64,000 nucleotides of DNA from Vreelandella stevensii S18214 (GTDB lineage Bacteria; Pseudomonadota; Gammaproteobacteria; Pseudomonadales; Halomonadaceae): NCBI RefSeq assembly GCF_000275725.1, contig NZ_AJTS01000040.1, positions 1-64,000 on the forward strand. Reading direction: 5' to 3'. The position numbers were made by a program, and so were the translations under genes. The notes below the pieces were generated by a model. The model saw only the letters and a list, made by a program, of their open reading frames with translations, had not been told where the DNA came from and made no database searches. Positions 17,171 through 26,125 of the stretch are shown here, piece after piece. Each line of letters opens with the position of its first letter. Within the stretch, counting starts at the first letter, position 1.

Positions 17171-18595
17171 ATGAACTACTTACAACATTTCGATACCGAC
17201 AAGGTGGTAGAAGCCTGCATCGCAGGCGCAGGGGATTTTGGTCGTGGCGTATTGCGTCAGGCACGCCAGATGCGTGGCCTATCGGCGCGTATCGCCATCG
17301 ATATCCATGCCGATAAAGCGGTCGAGGCGCTTCGCCATGCGGGGGTTCCAGAAGCTCAAATAATGGTATGCCATTCTGCCAGCGACGCCGAACAGGCCTG
17401 GGAAAGCGGCTTTTTTATCGCCACCGCTTCGTTTGAAACCATCAAGGCGCTGCCGTTCGATATCCTGGTCGAGTCCACGGGCATTCCGGACGTTGGCGCA
17501 CGCTACGCCGAAGCGGCCTTGCTGGCCGGCAAACACGTTGGCATTGCCACCAAGGAGACCGAGTCCGTGGTGGGCCCTTACCTGACCCGCCTGGCCTATC
17601 AGCAGGGCCGCTTGTTTACCCCGATGGATGGCGACCAGCCCAGCCTGCTGATTGGCCTGCTCACCTGGGCCAAGACACTGGGTTTCGAGATCATTGCGGC
17701 GGGCAAGAGCAGCGAGTACGACTTCATCTGGGATGAGGCCAACGCCACGGTCGAGTGCAATGGCGTGCGCTACCCTGCCGCAGGCCTGAGCGACCTGTGG
17801 GAACTGCCTCCAGGGGGCGAACGCGAGGTGGTCGAGGCACGCAGCCGCCTGCTGGCCGACATTCCGCAAATTTCTGTGCCGGACCTGTGCGAAATGGTCA
17901 ACGTGGCCAACGCCACCGGGCTGTGCCCGGATCGGCCTGAGTTTCACGCCATGGTCTTGCGTACCGCCGAAGTCCCTACGTTGCTCGACCTGCAGGCGGA
18001 AGGGGGTATGCTGCAAGGGCTGAAGCGCCTTGAGGTGTTCAACTGCCTGCGCCGCCCGGATGAGCTGAGCTTTGCCGGTGGGGTATTCGTGGTGGTGCGC
18101 TGTGAAGACCCGCATGTCTGGACACTGCTGCGCGACAAGGGGCATGTGCTGAGCCGCAGCGAGCGTAGCGCCATGATCTACCTGCCGCGCCACCTGCTGG
18201 GGCTGGAAGCACCCATCTCGCTGCTCGATGTGGTGCTCAATCAACAGACCTCCGGCGGCGGCCACGCCACCACACCGAGCTTCGACCTGACCGCACGGGC
18301 TACCCAGCCCATCGCGGCTGGCCAGCGCCTGGAGATGCGCGGGCATCATCGCCACATCGAAGGCCTGCGCCCTGAAATTCATCCCGCCGAGCCGCTCTCA
18401 CCCAGCGCCAAGGTGCCCTTTTACCTACTACCCGGTGCCGAGGTCATTCGTGATATCGCACCCCAGCAGCCCATCACGCTGGCCGATGTCGCCCTGCCGG
18501 ACTCTACACTCAGGCAGCTGCGATACCAGCAGGATGAGCTGTTCAAGCAACAATACGCTGTCGATAACGCCGAACACGCCAGCACGCTGGCCTGA
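17171..18595 (+). CDS. SAF-domain NAD(P)-dependent dehydrogenase (predicted homoserine dehydrogenase-like, COG4091 type)
   Basis: Cytosolic protein of 474 aa. N-terminal Rossmann domain with the nucleotide loop CIAGAGDFGRGV (about 16-27), an oxidoreductase-like middle with GIATKETESVVG and FTPMDGDQPSLL, and a C-terminal SAF-type beta domain (about 370-450; TQPIAAGQRLEM, LLPGAEVIRDIAPQQPITLADV). SAF domains also occur in sugar-acid dehydratases and antifreeze-like proteins. It is first in an operon with TctCBA, OtnK and OtnC, so it most likely oxidises the imported polyol acid before phosphorylation, standing in for LtnD or DenD. The biochemical role of this family is not known to me. The regulator-type palindrome TGGTATGCCA lies inside its coding region at 17364. 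Confidence 0.75.
   Translation: MNYLQHFDTDKVVEACIAGAGDFGRGVLRQARQMRGLSARIAIDIHADKAVEALRHAGVPEAQIMVCHSASDAEQAWESGFFIATASFETIKALPFDILVESTGIPDVGARYAEAALLAGKHVGIATKETESVVGPYLTRLAYQQGRLFTPMDGDQPSLLIGLLTWAKTLGFEIIAAGKSSEYDFIWDEANATVECNGVRYPAAGLSDLWELPPGGEREVVEARSRLLADIPQISVPDLCEMVNVANATGLCPDRPEFHAMVLRTAEVPTLLDLQAEGGMLQGLKRLEVFNCLRRPDELSFAGGVFVVVRCEDPHVWTLLRDKGHVLSRSERSAMIYLPRHLLGLEAPISLLDVVLNQQTSGGGHATTPSFDLTARATQPIAAGQRLEMRGHHRHIEGLRPEIHPAEPLSPSAKVPFYLLPGAEVIRDIAPQQPITLADVALPDSTLRQLRYQQDELFKQQYAVDNAEHASTLA
17364..17373. promoter_or_regulatory. GntR-type operator, site 3 (inside the first structural gene)
   Basis: TGGTATGCCA, identical to site 1 read on its minus strand, about 195 bp into the SAF-dehydrogenase coding sequence. 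An intragenic site could act by looping with sites 1 and 2. May be chance. Confidence 0.3.
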
Positions 18596-18672
18596 GGGTC
18601 GCTGGTGCCACGGGCCCATTGCGCACCTAGCGCAAAACAATAAAGCAACAATAATCCGTCAGGAGAAACACC

Positions 18673-19656
18673 ATGCTTACCAAGCTCTTGCTCACACCGC
18701 ACGCACTGAAAATGACGACCCTGGGCGTTGCCCTGATCAGCACCGCCATGGTCGCCCAGGCCGATGAAGCCGCCGACTACCCGACCAAGCCGATCCAGTT
18801 CCTGGTGGCCGCGGGTGCCGGAGGCGGCGTGGATAACTTCGCCCGCGTGGTTCGCCCCATGTTCGAAGAGGCCCTGGGAGGCGCGCGCATCACGGTGGTC
18901 AACCTGCCCTCGGCTTCTGGCGCACTGGCCCACCAGCGCACCGCCAATGGCGCTCCGGATGGTCATACGCTGGACTTTGCCTCGACCACTTACGTGACTT
19001 CGTTGGCGGCTGGGCAGAACCCGGTGGGCCTGGATCAGATCACCCCCGTGGCCCGCATGCAGTCGGACGTCATGGCGCTGTTCGTCAATCCGCAGCGTTA
19101 CCCGGATTTCGAGTCGTTCCTGGAGTATGCCCAAGCCAACCCCGGCAAGGTCACCGTGGGCGGCACGCACACGGCGAGCCCCGACCACGTGGCTTTTCTC
19201 TCCTTGCGTGACGCGTCTGGCCTGGACATGAGCTTCATTCCCTACGACAGCACCGGCAACGCCACGGCCAATGTCCTGGGCAACAATATCGATGCCACCA
19301 CGACCTCGCTGAGCCCACTGCTGAGCTACATCGAAGCGGGTCAAATGATGCCGATTCTCGTGTTCAGCGATGAGCGCCTGGCAGATTTTCCCGATGTCCC
19401 CACTACCGTGGAGCATGACTGGGACCTGACCGATGGCAACGACCGGGCCGTGTTCGTCCATGCGGATACCCCGGCCCCGCTCGTTCAACGGCTGGAAGAA
19501 GTGCTGAAGGGCATTTTCGATTCGGAAGACTACCAGGCCTATGCCGAGCGCGTGAACCTGACCTACCGCGACGGCTGGATGGCAGGCGACGCTTACCGCG
19601 AGCGACTCGAGCACAACTACGAGCTTTACTCGCGGCTGCTCAACAACGAGCAGTAA
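18673..19656 (+). CDS. Tripartite tricarboxylate transporter receptor (TctC/Bug family)
   Basis: Periplasmic solute-binding protein, 327 aa. Signal peptide to about residue 33 (ISTAMVAQA), then the Bug-family start YPTKPIQFLVAAGAGGGVDNFAR and the later STTYVTSL, GGTHTASPDHVA and FSDERLADFPDVPTT segments. It would capture a carboxylate (here probably a tetronate) for the TctBA permease genes immediately downstream. AGGAG precedes ATG 18673. Confidence 0.88.
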   Translation: MLTKLLLTPHALKMTTLGVALISTAMVAQADEAADYPTKPIQFLVAAGAGGGVDNFARVVRPMFEEALGGARITVVNLPSASGALAHQRTANGAPDGHTLDFASTTYVTSLAAGQNPVGLDQITPVARMQSDVMALFVNPQRYPDFESFLEYAQANPGKVTVGGTHTASPDHVAFLSLRDASGLDMSFIPYDSTGNATANVLGNNIDATTTSLSPLLSYIEAGQMMPILVFSDERLADFPDVPTTVEHDWDLTDGNDRAVFVHADTPAPLVQRLEEVLKGIFDSEDYQAYAERVNLTYRDGWMAGDAYRERLEHNYELYSRLLNNEQ

Positions 19657-19767
19657 GCCACTCGTACCAGGGCAAGGCAGGCAGCCACCGCTGCTTGCCT
19701 TTCGATATTCATCGGCACGAGCAATGCGTTGCGGGTTGTTCGCGCCATGCTCCCTTCGGGGTTGATC

Positions 19768-20238
19768 ATGTACGCCAGGATTTCTTTCTTTGCGATAGCC
19801 ATCGTAGTGCTCGGCCTTGCCAGCCTCGTGCCTACCTTGCAGTTTCCCAGTTCGGAGCAAGTGTCGACCTTCATCGGCCCGCGTGTCTGGCCGCTGATCC
19901 TCTTGTTAGCGCTGATTGGCTTGGGCGCGGCGCTTTTGCTGACCACCTGGCGGGATGCCAAACAAGGCAAGCGCTATGACGACGACCCCGTTGACGAAAC
20001 CCCACCGCCGTGGCGCTTTACGCTGGCATCGACGCGCCATTGGTGGCTGATCGCTGCCACGCTCGTCTACACCTGGCTGATTGGCCTGATCGGTTTTCTG
20101 GCGGCCAGCGTGGCGTTCACGCTGGTATGTACGCTGTTGCTGGGCGCACGCTCCTGGCGGGTCATCGCGGCCACGGTGGTCATCGCCGCGCTGCTGATGC
20201 AAGGCGTCTTCGTCATGCTGCTGGGGATACCGCTATGA
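19768..20238 (+). CDS. Tripartite tricarboxylate transporter small permease TctB
   Basis: Small integral-membrane subunit, 156 aa from ATG 19768, with four predicted hydrophobic segments (FFAIAIVVLGLASLVP, then PLILLLALIGLGAALLL and two near the C-terminus) and a polar cytosolic stretch between. It pairs with TctA. An in-frame ATG at 19747 or the GTG-type start at 19729 would add a short, non-typical leader; the first hydrophobic helix fits the 19768 start best. Confidence 0.8.
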   Translation: MYARISFFAIAIVVLGLASLVPTLQFPSSEQVSTFIGPRVWPLILLLALIGLGAALLLTTWRDAKQGKRYDDDPVDETPPPWRFTLASTRHWWLIAATLVYTWLIGLIGFLAASVAFTLVCTLLLGARSWRVIAATVVIAALLMQGVFVMLLGIPL

Positions 20239-20295
20239 GCGCGTTACGCCTGATGCTCTCCCTTGTCATCACTGTTTTCTGTCAAGGAGCTACCC

Positions 20296-21786
20296 ATGCT
20301 TGAGAATTTTCTTGGCGGGTTAGCCGTCGTGATGCAGCCCCTGAACCTGCTGCTGCTGACTTCTGCCGTGTTCATCGGCTTCATCGGTGGCGCCCTGCCG
20401 GGCATCAGCGGTGTGATTCTGGTCGTGATTCTGCTGCCCATCACGTACGGCATGGACTCCACCACGGCCTTCATGGTGCTGACGGCCATTTATGGAGCCA
20501 CGGTTTTCTCGGGGCTGATCACGGCCATTCTCTACCGTGCGCCGGGCACCCCGGAAGCGGTCATGACCGCGTTCGATGGCTACCCCATGACGCAGCAAGG
20601 CCAGGCTGGCAAAGCGCTGGGCATCGGCGTGCTCAGTTCGGCCATTGGCGGGCTGGTCGGCACCATTGCCTTGATCATTTTCACACCGATGCTGGCCACC
20701 ATGGCGCTGCGCTTTTCGTCCCCGGAGTATTTTGCTCTGGCGGTTTTAGGGCTGACGGTGGTGGCGTCACTCGGCGGACGCTTGATATATGGCCTGATCG
20801 GCGCGACCTTGGGGCTATTCATCGCCACCATCGGGATCGACCCGCTCACCGGCACCAGCCGCTACACCTTCGACAACCTGAACCTGATGGAAGGTGTCGG
20901 GCTGATTCCCATGATCGTGGGCCTGTTTGCCGTCTCGGAGGTCATGAAGCGCGCGCTGGATCAAGATACCCATCAGCCGCTCAAGAAGGTGAAGGTCAAG
21001 ATCTTCGACCTGCCCATCCTGCGCAAGATCGGCCCGACGCTGACGCGCTCTTCCTTGATTGGCGTCATCATCGGCATTCTGCCGGGCATCGGTGCCAGCA
21101 CCGCCGCCATGGTCAGCTATAGCGAGACGGTGCGCTGGTCCAAACATCCTGAAAAGTTTGGCAAAGGGGCACCCGAGGGCATTGCGGCGCCTGAGTCGGC
21201 CAACAATGCCGCCGCCATGGGCGCCTTGGTGCCGCTGTTTGCTCTGGGCATTCCCGGCAGTGGCACGACGGCCGTGATTCTGGGGGCGTTCATCATGCAC
21301 GGCCTGCAGCCAGGGCCCATGTTCATGATGACGCACAGCAGTCTGATCTATGCCGTGTTTGCGGGCCTGTTCATCGTCAACTTCATGATCCTGCTGTTCT
21401 CCAAGCCCTTCATCACCCTGTTTACCAAGCTGCTGAACGTTCCGTATTCCGCTCTTGGGCCCATCATCATCATGTGCTGCATCGTGGGCACCTACTCGGT
21501 GCGCAACTCGATGTTCGATGTGTGGCTGATGCTTGGCTTCGGTGTGCTGGGGTTCCTGCTGGAGAAACTCAAATTCCCGCTGGTCTCCATCATTCTTGGC
21601 TTGGTACTGGGGCCCATCGCCGAGAGCGAGCTTCGCCGTGCGCTCTCCATGTCGCAGGGGGATCTGTCGATTTTCTTCACGCGACCCATCAGCGCTTCGT
21701 TACTGGCCGTGGCAGCGCTGCTGCTGACCATCACCATTGTCATGCCGCTCATCAAGCGCGCGCGCCTGAATAAAGCGACTTCTTAA
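20296..21786 (+). CDS. Tripartite tricarboxylate transporter large permease TctA
   Basis: Twelve-helix-type permease, 496 aa, with TctA motifs [59 protein letters not shown] and [20 protein letters not shown]. Start at 20296 after AAGGAGCTACCC. It is the main channel of the importer feeding OtnK and OtnC. Upstream, a 22-codon frame starts in the tctB stop and ends in the tctA start (see findings). Confidence 0.88.
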   Translation: MLENFLGGLAVVMQPLNLLLLTSAVFIGFIGGALPGISGVILVVILLPITYGMDSTTAFMVLTAIYGATVFSGLITAILYRAPGTPEAVMTAFDGYPMTQQGQAGKALGIGVLSSAIGGLVGTIALIIFTPMLATMALRFSSPEYFALAVLGLTVVASLGGRLIYGLIGATLGLFIATIGIDPLTGTSRYTFDNLNLMEGVGLIPMIVGLFAVSEVMKRALDQDTHQPLKKVKVKIFDLPILRKIGPTLTRSSLIGVIIGILPGIGASTAAMVSYSETVRWSKHPEKFGKGAPEGIAAPESANNAAAMGALVPLFALGIPGSGTTAVILGAFIMHGLQPGPMFMMTHSSLIYAVFAGLFIVNFMILLFSKPFITLFTKLLNVPYSALGPIIIMCCIVGTYSVRNSMFDVWLMLGFGVLGFLLEKLKFPLVSIILGLVLGPIAESELRRALSMSQGDLSIFFTRPISASLLAVAALLLTITIVMPLIKRARLNKATS

Positions 21787-21808
21787 CCTCTGACCACGGA
21801 AGCGACCC

Positions 21809-23095
21809 ATGACTCTTCTCCTTGGTGCCATCGCCGATGACTTCACCGGCGCCACCGATCTGGCCAATAACCTGGTGCGCGGCGGCATGCGCTGCCTGCA
21901 GGTGATCGGCGTGCCGCAAGAAGCGGTGGACCTTCGCGACATCGATGCCGTGGTGGTGGCGCTCAAGTCGCGCTCCTGCCCGGTGGAAGAGGCCGTGACC
22001 GACTCCCTGGCCGCCCTCGATTGGCTGCGCGCCCAGGGCGCCCGACAGCTGTTCTTCAAGTACTGCTCCACCTTCGACTCCACCGACGAGGGCAACATCG
22101 GCCCCGTGGCCGATGCCCTGCTGGAGGCATTGGGCGCAGCTCAAACCGTGATGGTGCCAGCCTTCCCGGTCAATGGCCGCACGGTATACCAGGGGCACCT
22201 GTTCGTCGGCGACCGTTTGCTCAACGACAGCGGCATGCAGCACCACCCGCTCACCCCCATGCAGGATGCCGATCTGGTCCGCGTGCTCTCCCGCCAAACG
22301 CCTCACGCCGTGGGGCTGGCCAGCCGCCAAGTGCTGGCGAACGGTGCCGAGGCCACCGGGGCGCATTTGTCGTCCCTGGCCGAACAGGGCGTACGCCATG
22401 TGATCTGTGACACCCTGGATGAGCAGGATTTGGACGTGCTGGCCGAAGCCACCGTCTCGATGGCGCTGGTCACTGGCGGTTCAGGCCTGGGCCAGGCGCT
22501 GCCCGCGCAGTACCGAGCCCAAGGCTGGCTGGAGACGATCACCGAACCGGGGCGTTTAGCGCCTGCGGCGGGCGGGGCGCTGGTACTGTCGGGTAGCTGC
22601 TCACGGGCCACCCTGGCGCAAGTGGCCGACTTCCTGGCCAAGCACCCGGACGGTGGCTTTGCACTGGACCCTTTATCGCTGAGCGAAGGCGACAAGCAGT
22701 GGGAGCAGGCGCTGGCCTTCGCCCTGGAGCGCTTGCCGTTGCAGGCCCCCACCCTGATCTACGCTTCGGCCGACCCGGACAAGGTGAAAGCGGCCCAGGC
22801 GGCGTTGGGCGTTGCCCAGGCCGGGCACCTGGTGGAAACCGCACTGAGCCACTTGGCGGTCACGCTGGTCAATGAAGGCGTGGGCCGCTTGCTGGTGGCG
22901 GGGGGCGAAACCTCCGGCGCGGTGGTTTCGGCGCTGGGCATTACCACGCTGCGCATCGGTGAGCAGATCGACCCCGGCGTACCTTGGACCCAGTCCCCGT
23001 GGCTAGGCCGTGAGGCGCCGCTGTCGCTGGCGCTGAAGTCCGGCAACTTTGGCGGCGTGGACTTCTTCACCCGGGCCTTCGAGGTGCTGGCATGA
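21809..23095 (+). CDS. otnK: Four-carbon acid sugar kinase (3-oxo-tetronate 4-kinase, OtnK family)
   Basis: DUF1537 kinase, 428 aa, full length. N-terminal domain starts GAIADDFTGATDLANN; the C-terminal nucleotide-binding domain has ALVLSGSCSRATLAQ, a GGETSGAVVSALGI loop near residue 375 and the end KSGNFGG. It phosphorylates a 3-oxo-tetronate, which OtnC then decarboxylates to dihydroxyacetone phosphate. The stop overlaps otnC (ATGA). The first 230 bp are almost identical to the partial kinase at 1-200, a sign of recent duplication or conversion. The stereochemistry of the substrate is not decided by sequence. Confidence 0.88.
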   Translation: MTLLLGAIADDFTGATDLANNLVRGGMRCLQVIGVPQEAVDLRDIDAVVVALKSRSCPVEEAVTDSLAALDWLRAQGARQLFFKYCSTFDSTDEGNIGPVADALLEALGAAQTVMVPAFPVNGRTVYQGHLFVGDRLLNDSGMQHHPLTPMQDADLVRVLSRQTPHAVGLASRQVLANGAEATGAHLSSLAEQGVRHVICDTLDEQDLDVLAEATVSMALVTGGSGLGQALPAQYRAQGWLETITEPGRLAPAAGGALVLSGSCSRATLAQVADFLAKHPDGGFALDPLSLSEGDKQWEQALAFALERLPLQAPTLIYASADPDKVKAAQAALGVAQAGHLVETALSHLAVTLVNEGVGRLLVAGGETSGAVVSALGITTLRIGEQIDPGVPWTQSPWLGREAPLSLALKSGNFGGVDFFTRAFEVLA

Positions 23096-23751
23096 GCACG
23101 CCCCTTCGCCACCGGCATCAGAACGCCCTGCGCGAGCAGATCAGCACGCTCGGTAAATCCTTGTTCGACCGGGGCCTGACCATGGGCTCCAGCGGCAATA
23201 TCAGCGTGCGGCTGGACGATGGCGGCTGGCTGATGACCCCCACCAACGCCTGCCTGGGGCGGCTAGATCCGGCCCGTATTTCGCACCTGGACCCGCAGGG
23301 CCAGCTGCTCAGCGGTGATGCGCCCACCAAGGAGCAGTTCCTGCACATGGCCATGTACGACGAGCGCCCGCAGTCTGGCGCCATCGTGCACCTGCACTCC
23401 ACCCACTCGGTGGCGGTGTCGTGCCTGCCGGGGGTAGACCCCTGCGACTGTATTCCACCGCTCACCGCCTACTACGTGATGCGGGTGGGCAAGCTGCCGC
23501 TGGTGCCTTATCACATTCCTGGAGACCCTCAGCTGGGGGAGGCCGTGCGTGGGCTAGCGGGCAAGCACAGCGCGGTGCTGCTGGCCAACCACGGCCCGGT
23601 GGTGGCGGGGAATACCCTCGAAGCGGCGGTGTATGCCACCGAAGAGCTGGAAGAGACCGCCAAGCTGTACCTGCTGCTGCGAGGCGAGAACCCGCGCGGG
23701 TTGACGCCGGAGCAGGTCGCCGAGCTGGAAGCGCGTTTTCCCAGGGATTAG
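23092..23751 (+). CDS. otnC: 3-oxo-tetronate 4-phosphate decarboxylase (class II aldolase family)
   Basis: Class II aldolase/adducin-type protein, 219 aa. Zinc-ligand signature HLHSTHS in the centre and HGPVVAG towards the C-terminus; the N-terminal phosphate-binding stretch is GLTMGSSGNISVR. In tetronate catabolism OtnC splits CO2 from the 3-oxo-tetronate 4-phosphate made by OtnK. It overlaps otnK by 4 bp. Its stop overlaps the stop of the convergent Lrp-type gene, so the two operons share their ends without a separate terminator. Confidence 0.88.
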   Translation: MSTPLRHRHQNALREQISTLGKSLFDRGLTMGSSGNISVRLDDGGWLMTPTNACLGRLDPARISHLDPQGQLLSGDAPTKEQFLHMAMYDERPQSGAIVHLHSTHSVAVSCLPGVDPCDCIPPLTAYYVMRVGKLPLVPYHIPGDPQLGEAVRGLAGKHSAVLLANHGPVVAGNTLEAAVYATEELEETAKLYLLLRGENPRGLTPEQVAELEARFPRD

Positions 23752-24212
23752 ATCGGCACCTTATGAGTCGACACCACCTCCCGCAGCCCCATGAACGAAC
23801 GAATCTGACGCACGCCGGGCAGGTAGAGCAACTGCTCGGCGTGTAGCCGGTTGAAGCTTTGGCTATCCCTGGTGCGCACCAGCATGAAGTAGTCGAACTC
23901 CCCGGTGACCACGTGGCACTCCATGCAGCCCGACACTTTTTGAGCCGCCGCCTCGAACGCCGCGAAAGATTCTGGCGTCGAGCGGTCCAGCACTACGCCA
24001 ATCAACACCACCATGCCTGCCTGCAGGGGCTCCGGGTTCAGGTGGGCCACGATTCGGCTGATCACCCCGTCTCGCTTCAGTTTTTCGACACGCCGCAAAC
24101 AGGCCGCAGGGCTGAGGTTCACCTGCTCGGCCAGCGCCACATTGGAAAGCGTCGCATCCTCCTGAAGCAGCTTGAGAATACGCTTGTCGATACGATCCAG
24201 CTCACCGCCCAT
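23748..24212 (-). CDS. acdR: Lrp/AsnC-family regulator, probable acdS regulator
   Basis: Lrp-type regulator of 154 aa from ATG 24212. HTH at LDRIDKRILKLLQEDATLSN and SPAACLRRVEKL, then the RAM ligand-binding domain (GMVVLIGVVLDRSTPESF, CHVVTGEFDYFMLV). It is divergent from the ACC deaminase gene, the usual position of AcdR, which senses leucine in some bacteria. A longer frame up to 24254 lacks a ribosome site and adds an atypical leader. Confidence 0.82.
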   Translation of the reverse strand: MGGELDRIDKRILKLLQEDATLSNVALAEQVNLSPAACLRRVEKLKRDGVISRIVAHLNPEPLQAGMVVLIGVVLDRSTPESFAAFEAAAQKVSGCMECHVVTGEFDYFMLVRTRDSQSFNRLHAEQLLYLPGVRQIRSFMGLREVVSTHKVPI

Positions 24213-24461
24213 GGCATGGGGCTCTGAGGCCCCTCCCGCTCGCTTGGCACACATTATTATTTACTAAAATAACGAATTTACGAATTAATCAAACCTACAA
24301 ACGCAACTAGACAATCCATTGTTGTTTATAAAGCCCTCATTTCGCAACCCGCCAGGATAGGCAAGCGCCTACTATAAACCTCAGGGAGCACGCCAACGTT
24401 CCAACCACCGTTACCCCGCGATCCTTGTCTATCGCGTTGACTGCCAATGCAGGAGCTTGCC
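24213..24461. promoter_or_regulatory. acdR-acdS divergent promoter region
   Basis: AT-rich stretch with direct repeats (ACGAATTTACGAATT at 24272-24286) and the partial palindrome CAATCCATTG near 24312. This is the expected place for Lrp-type sites, but individual operators cannot be assigned with confidence. Confidence 0.4.
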
Positions 24462-25478
24462 ATGAACCTTGAACGCTACCCCCGTTATCCACTGACGTTC
24501 GGCCCCTCCCCGATCACACCTCTCAAACGGCTGAGCGCCCATCTGGGCGGCGAGGTCGAGCTGTATGCCAAGCGCGAGGACTGCAACAGCGGCCTGGCCT
24601 TCGGCGGCAACAAGACCCGCAAGCTGGAGTACCTCATTCCCGAAGCGCTGGAGCAAGGCTGCGATACGCTGGTGTCGATTGGCGGAATCCAGTCCAACCA
24701 GACGCGTCAGGTGGCTGCCGTCGCGGCGCACCTGGGCATGAAGTGCGTTCTCGTTCAGGAGAACTGGGTGAACTACTCCGATGCGGTGTATGACCGGGTC
24801 GGCAATATCGAGATGTCGCGCATCATGGGGGCCGACGTTCGCCTGGATGCTGCCGGTTTCGATATCGGCATTCGCCCTAGCTGGGAGCAGGCCATGGAGG
24901 ATGTGCGCCAGCAGGGCGGCAAGCCGTTCCCCATTCCCGCGGGCTGTTCCGAACACCCCTACGGCGGTTTGGGCTTCGTCGGCTTTGCCGAAGAGGTGCG
25001 CCAGCAGGAAAAAGAGCTGGGCTTCACCTTCGACTATATCGTGGTGTGCTCGGTGACCGGCAGCACCCAGGCCGGGATGGTGGTGGGCTTTGCCGCCGAT
25101 GGCCGCGCCCAGCGTGTGATCGGCATCGACGCCTCGGCCAAGCCCGAGCAAACTCGGGCGCAGATTCTGCGCATTGCCCGCCACACCGCCGAGCTGGTCG
25201 AACTGGAAGGCGGCATTGCCGATGACGACGTGATCCTGGACACCCGCTACGGCGGCCCCGAATACGGCCTGCCCAATGAAGGCACCCTAGAGGCCATTCG
25301 CCTCTGCGCCCGCCTGGAAGGCGTGCTCACCGACCCGGTGTACGAAGGCAAGTCCATGCACGGCATGATCGATAGGGTGCGCAACGGCGAGTTCCCGGCA
25401 GGCTCCAAGGTGCTGTATGCCCACCTGGGCGGCGTGCCCGCCCTCAATGCCTACAGCTTCCTGTTCCGCAACGGCTGA
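24462..25478 (+). CDS. acdS: 1-aminocyclopropane-1-carboxylate (ACC) deaminase
   Basis: PLP enzyme of 338 aa, the exact standard length. It splits ACC, the plant ethylene precursor, into 2-oxobutyrate and ammonia. The residues that distinguish true ACC deaminase from D-cysteine desulfhydrase are present: PLP lysine Lys51 in GGNKTRK, Tyr294 and Glu295 in [11 protein letters not shown], and Leu322 in [11 protein letters not shown]. Start at ATG 24462 behind AGGAGCTTGCC. It has its own Lrp-type regulator and terminator. Suggests contact with plants or use of ACC as nitrogen source. Confidence 0.95.
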   Translation: MNLERYPRYPLTFGPSPITPLKRLSAHLGGEVELYAKREDCNSGLAFGGNKTRKLEYLIPEALEQGCDTLVSIGGIQSNQTRQVAAVAAHLGMKCVLVQENWVNYSDAVYDRVGNIEMSRIMGADVRLDAAGFDIGIRPSWEQAMEDVRQQGGKPFPIPAGCSEHPYGGLGFVGFAEEVRQQEKELGFTFDYIVVCSVTGSTQAGMVVGFAADGRAQRVIGIDASAKPEQTRAQILRIARHTAELVELEGGIADDDVILDTRYGGPEYGLPNEGTLEAIRLCARLEGVLTDPVYEGKSMHGMIDRVRNGEFPAGSKVLYAHLGGVPALNAYSFLFRNG

Positions 25479-25508
25479 CCAGGACGAGTGCGGTTGGGCC
25501 ATGCCCAC

Positions 25509-25537
25509 GCCCGAGCGGGCAACTGCTCGGGCTTTTT
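25509..25537 (+). terminator. Rho-independent terminator after acdS
   Basis: Perfect 8-bp stem GCCCGAGC (25509-25516) and GCTCGGGC (25525-25532), 8-base loop, then five T residues. Confidence 0.88.
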
Positions 25538-25628
25538 GGCGAGGGGTGGCCAATCCAACAAAAGCTATACAAATATGTCACATTTATTAGACTCATCTGG
25601 CATGCCTGCAAGCCAATGAGGTGACACC

Positions 25629-25967
25629 ATGCCATCGCCACTCCCCCTTCGCCTGACCCTGGACGAACTGGCCCATCTTGCCGAACCGCGGCCCGAGGTC
25701 GAACTGCACGGGCTCGACATGGGCTGGTATATCGTCCGGCTCCATCGTGACCACTCCGTCAGCCTGCTCAGCACGGCCCAAGGCGACACTCAGCGCTTCA
25801 GCGGCACCCAGTGGGTCAGCCGCGCCCTGGCGCCCCTGGGCTTTACCCATGGCACGCTGACCTGGGCAGAGGCTGCCGATGAAATGATTGGCCACCCCAC
25901 GCCCCCCGTCTCTGACCAACAGCGCCTTCAGCAGGGCGTCCGCGTGGCCTTTGCCACGCGGCATTGA
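25629..25967 (+). CDS. Conserved hypothetical protein (DUF6482-like)
   Basis: Protein of 112 aa without signal peptide or membrane segment. It has a short N-terminal helix, then a beta-rich core with VELHGLDMGWYIVRL and HSVSLLSTAQGD, then an amphipathic helix. This resembles small uncharacterised proteins of Pseudomonas and Halomonas (DUF6482-like) that carry the 'GG/W-YIV' pattern; the match is by eye only. AGGTGACACC precedes the ATG. It lies alone between acdS and mgtE; no function is proposed. Confidence 0.6.
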   Translation: MPSPLPLRLTLDELAHLAEPRPEVELHGLDMGWYIVRLHRDHSVSLLSTAQGDTQRFSGTQWVSRALAPLGFTHGTLTWAEAADEMIGHPTPPVSDQQRLQQGVRVAFATRH

Positions 25968-26125
25968 GGCATCACCCGTCGCGGCCGTTGCGGCCATCGC
26001 GGTCAACCCTGCCCAAGGCGCAATCCCCTCGTGGCTTTCGACCTGACCTGCCGATAAGATGGTCAATGAGCCATCATGGGCTTCCAAGCAGTTGTTTCAA
26101 AAAGTTTTCCCAGAGGATGGGCTCT

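Noticed and set aside
17279-18382. Long open frame of 367 codons on the minus strand
   Set aside because: Lies wholly opposite the SAF-dehydrogenase gene; composition is rich in Gln, His, Arg and Gly without domain character, typical for antisense of GC-rich coding DNA.
18421-19860. Minus-strand open frame of 479 codons opposite tctC
   Set aside because: Antisense shadow; it spans the end of one gene, all of tctC and part of tctB, with no recognisable protein family.
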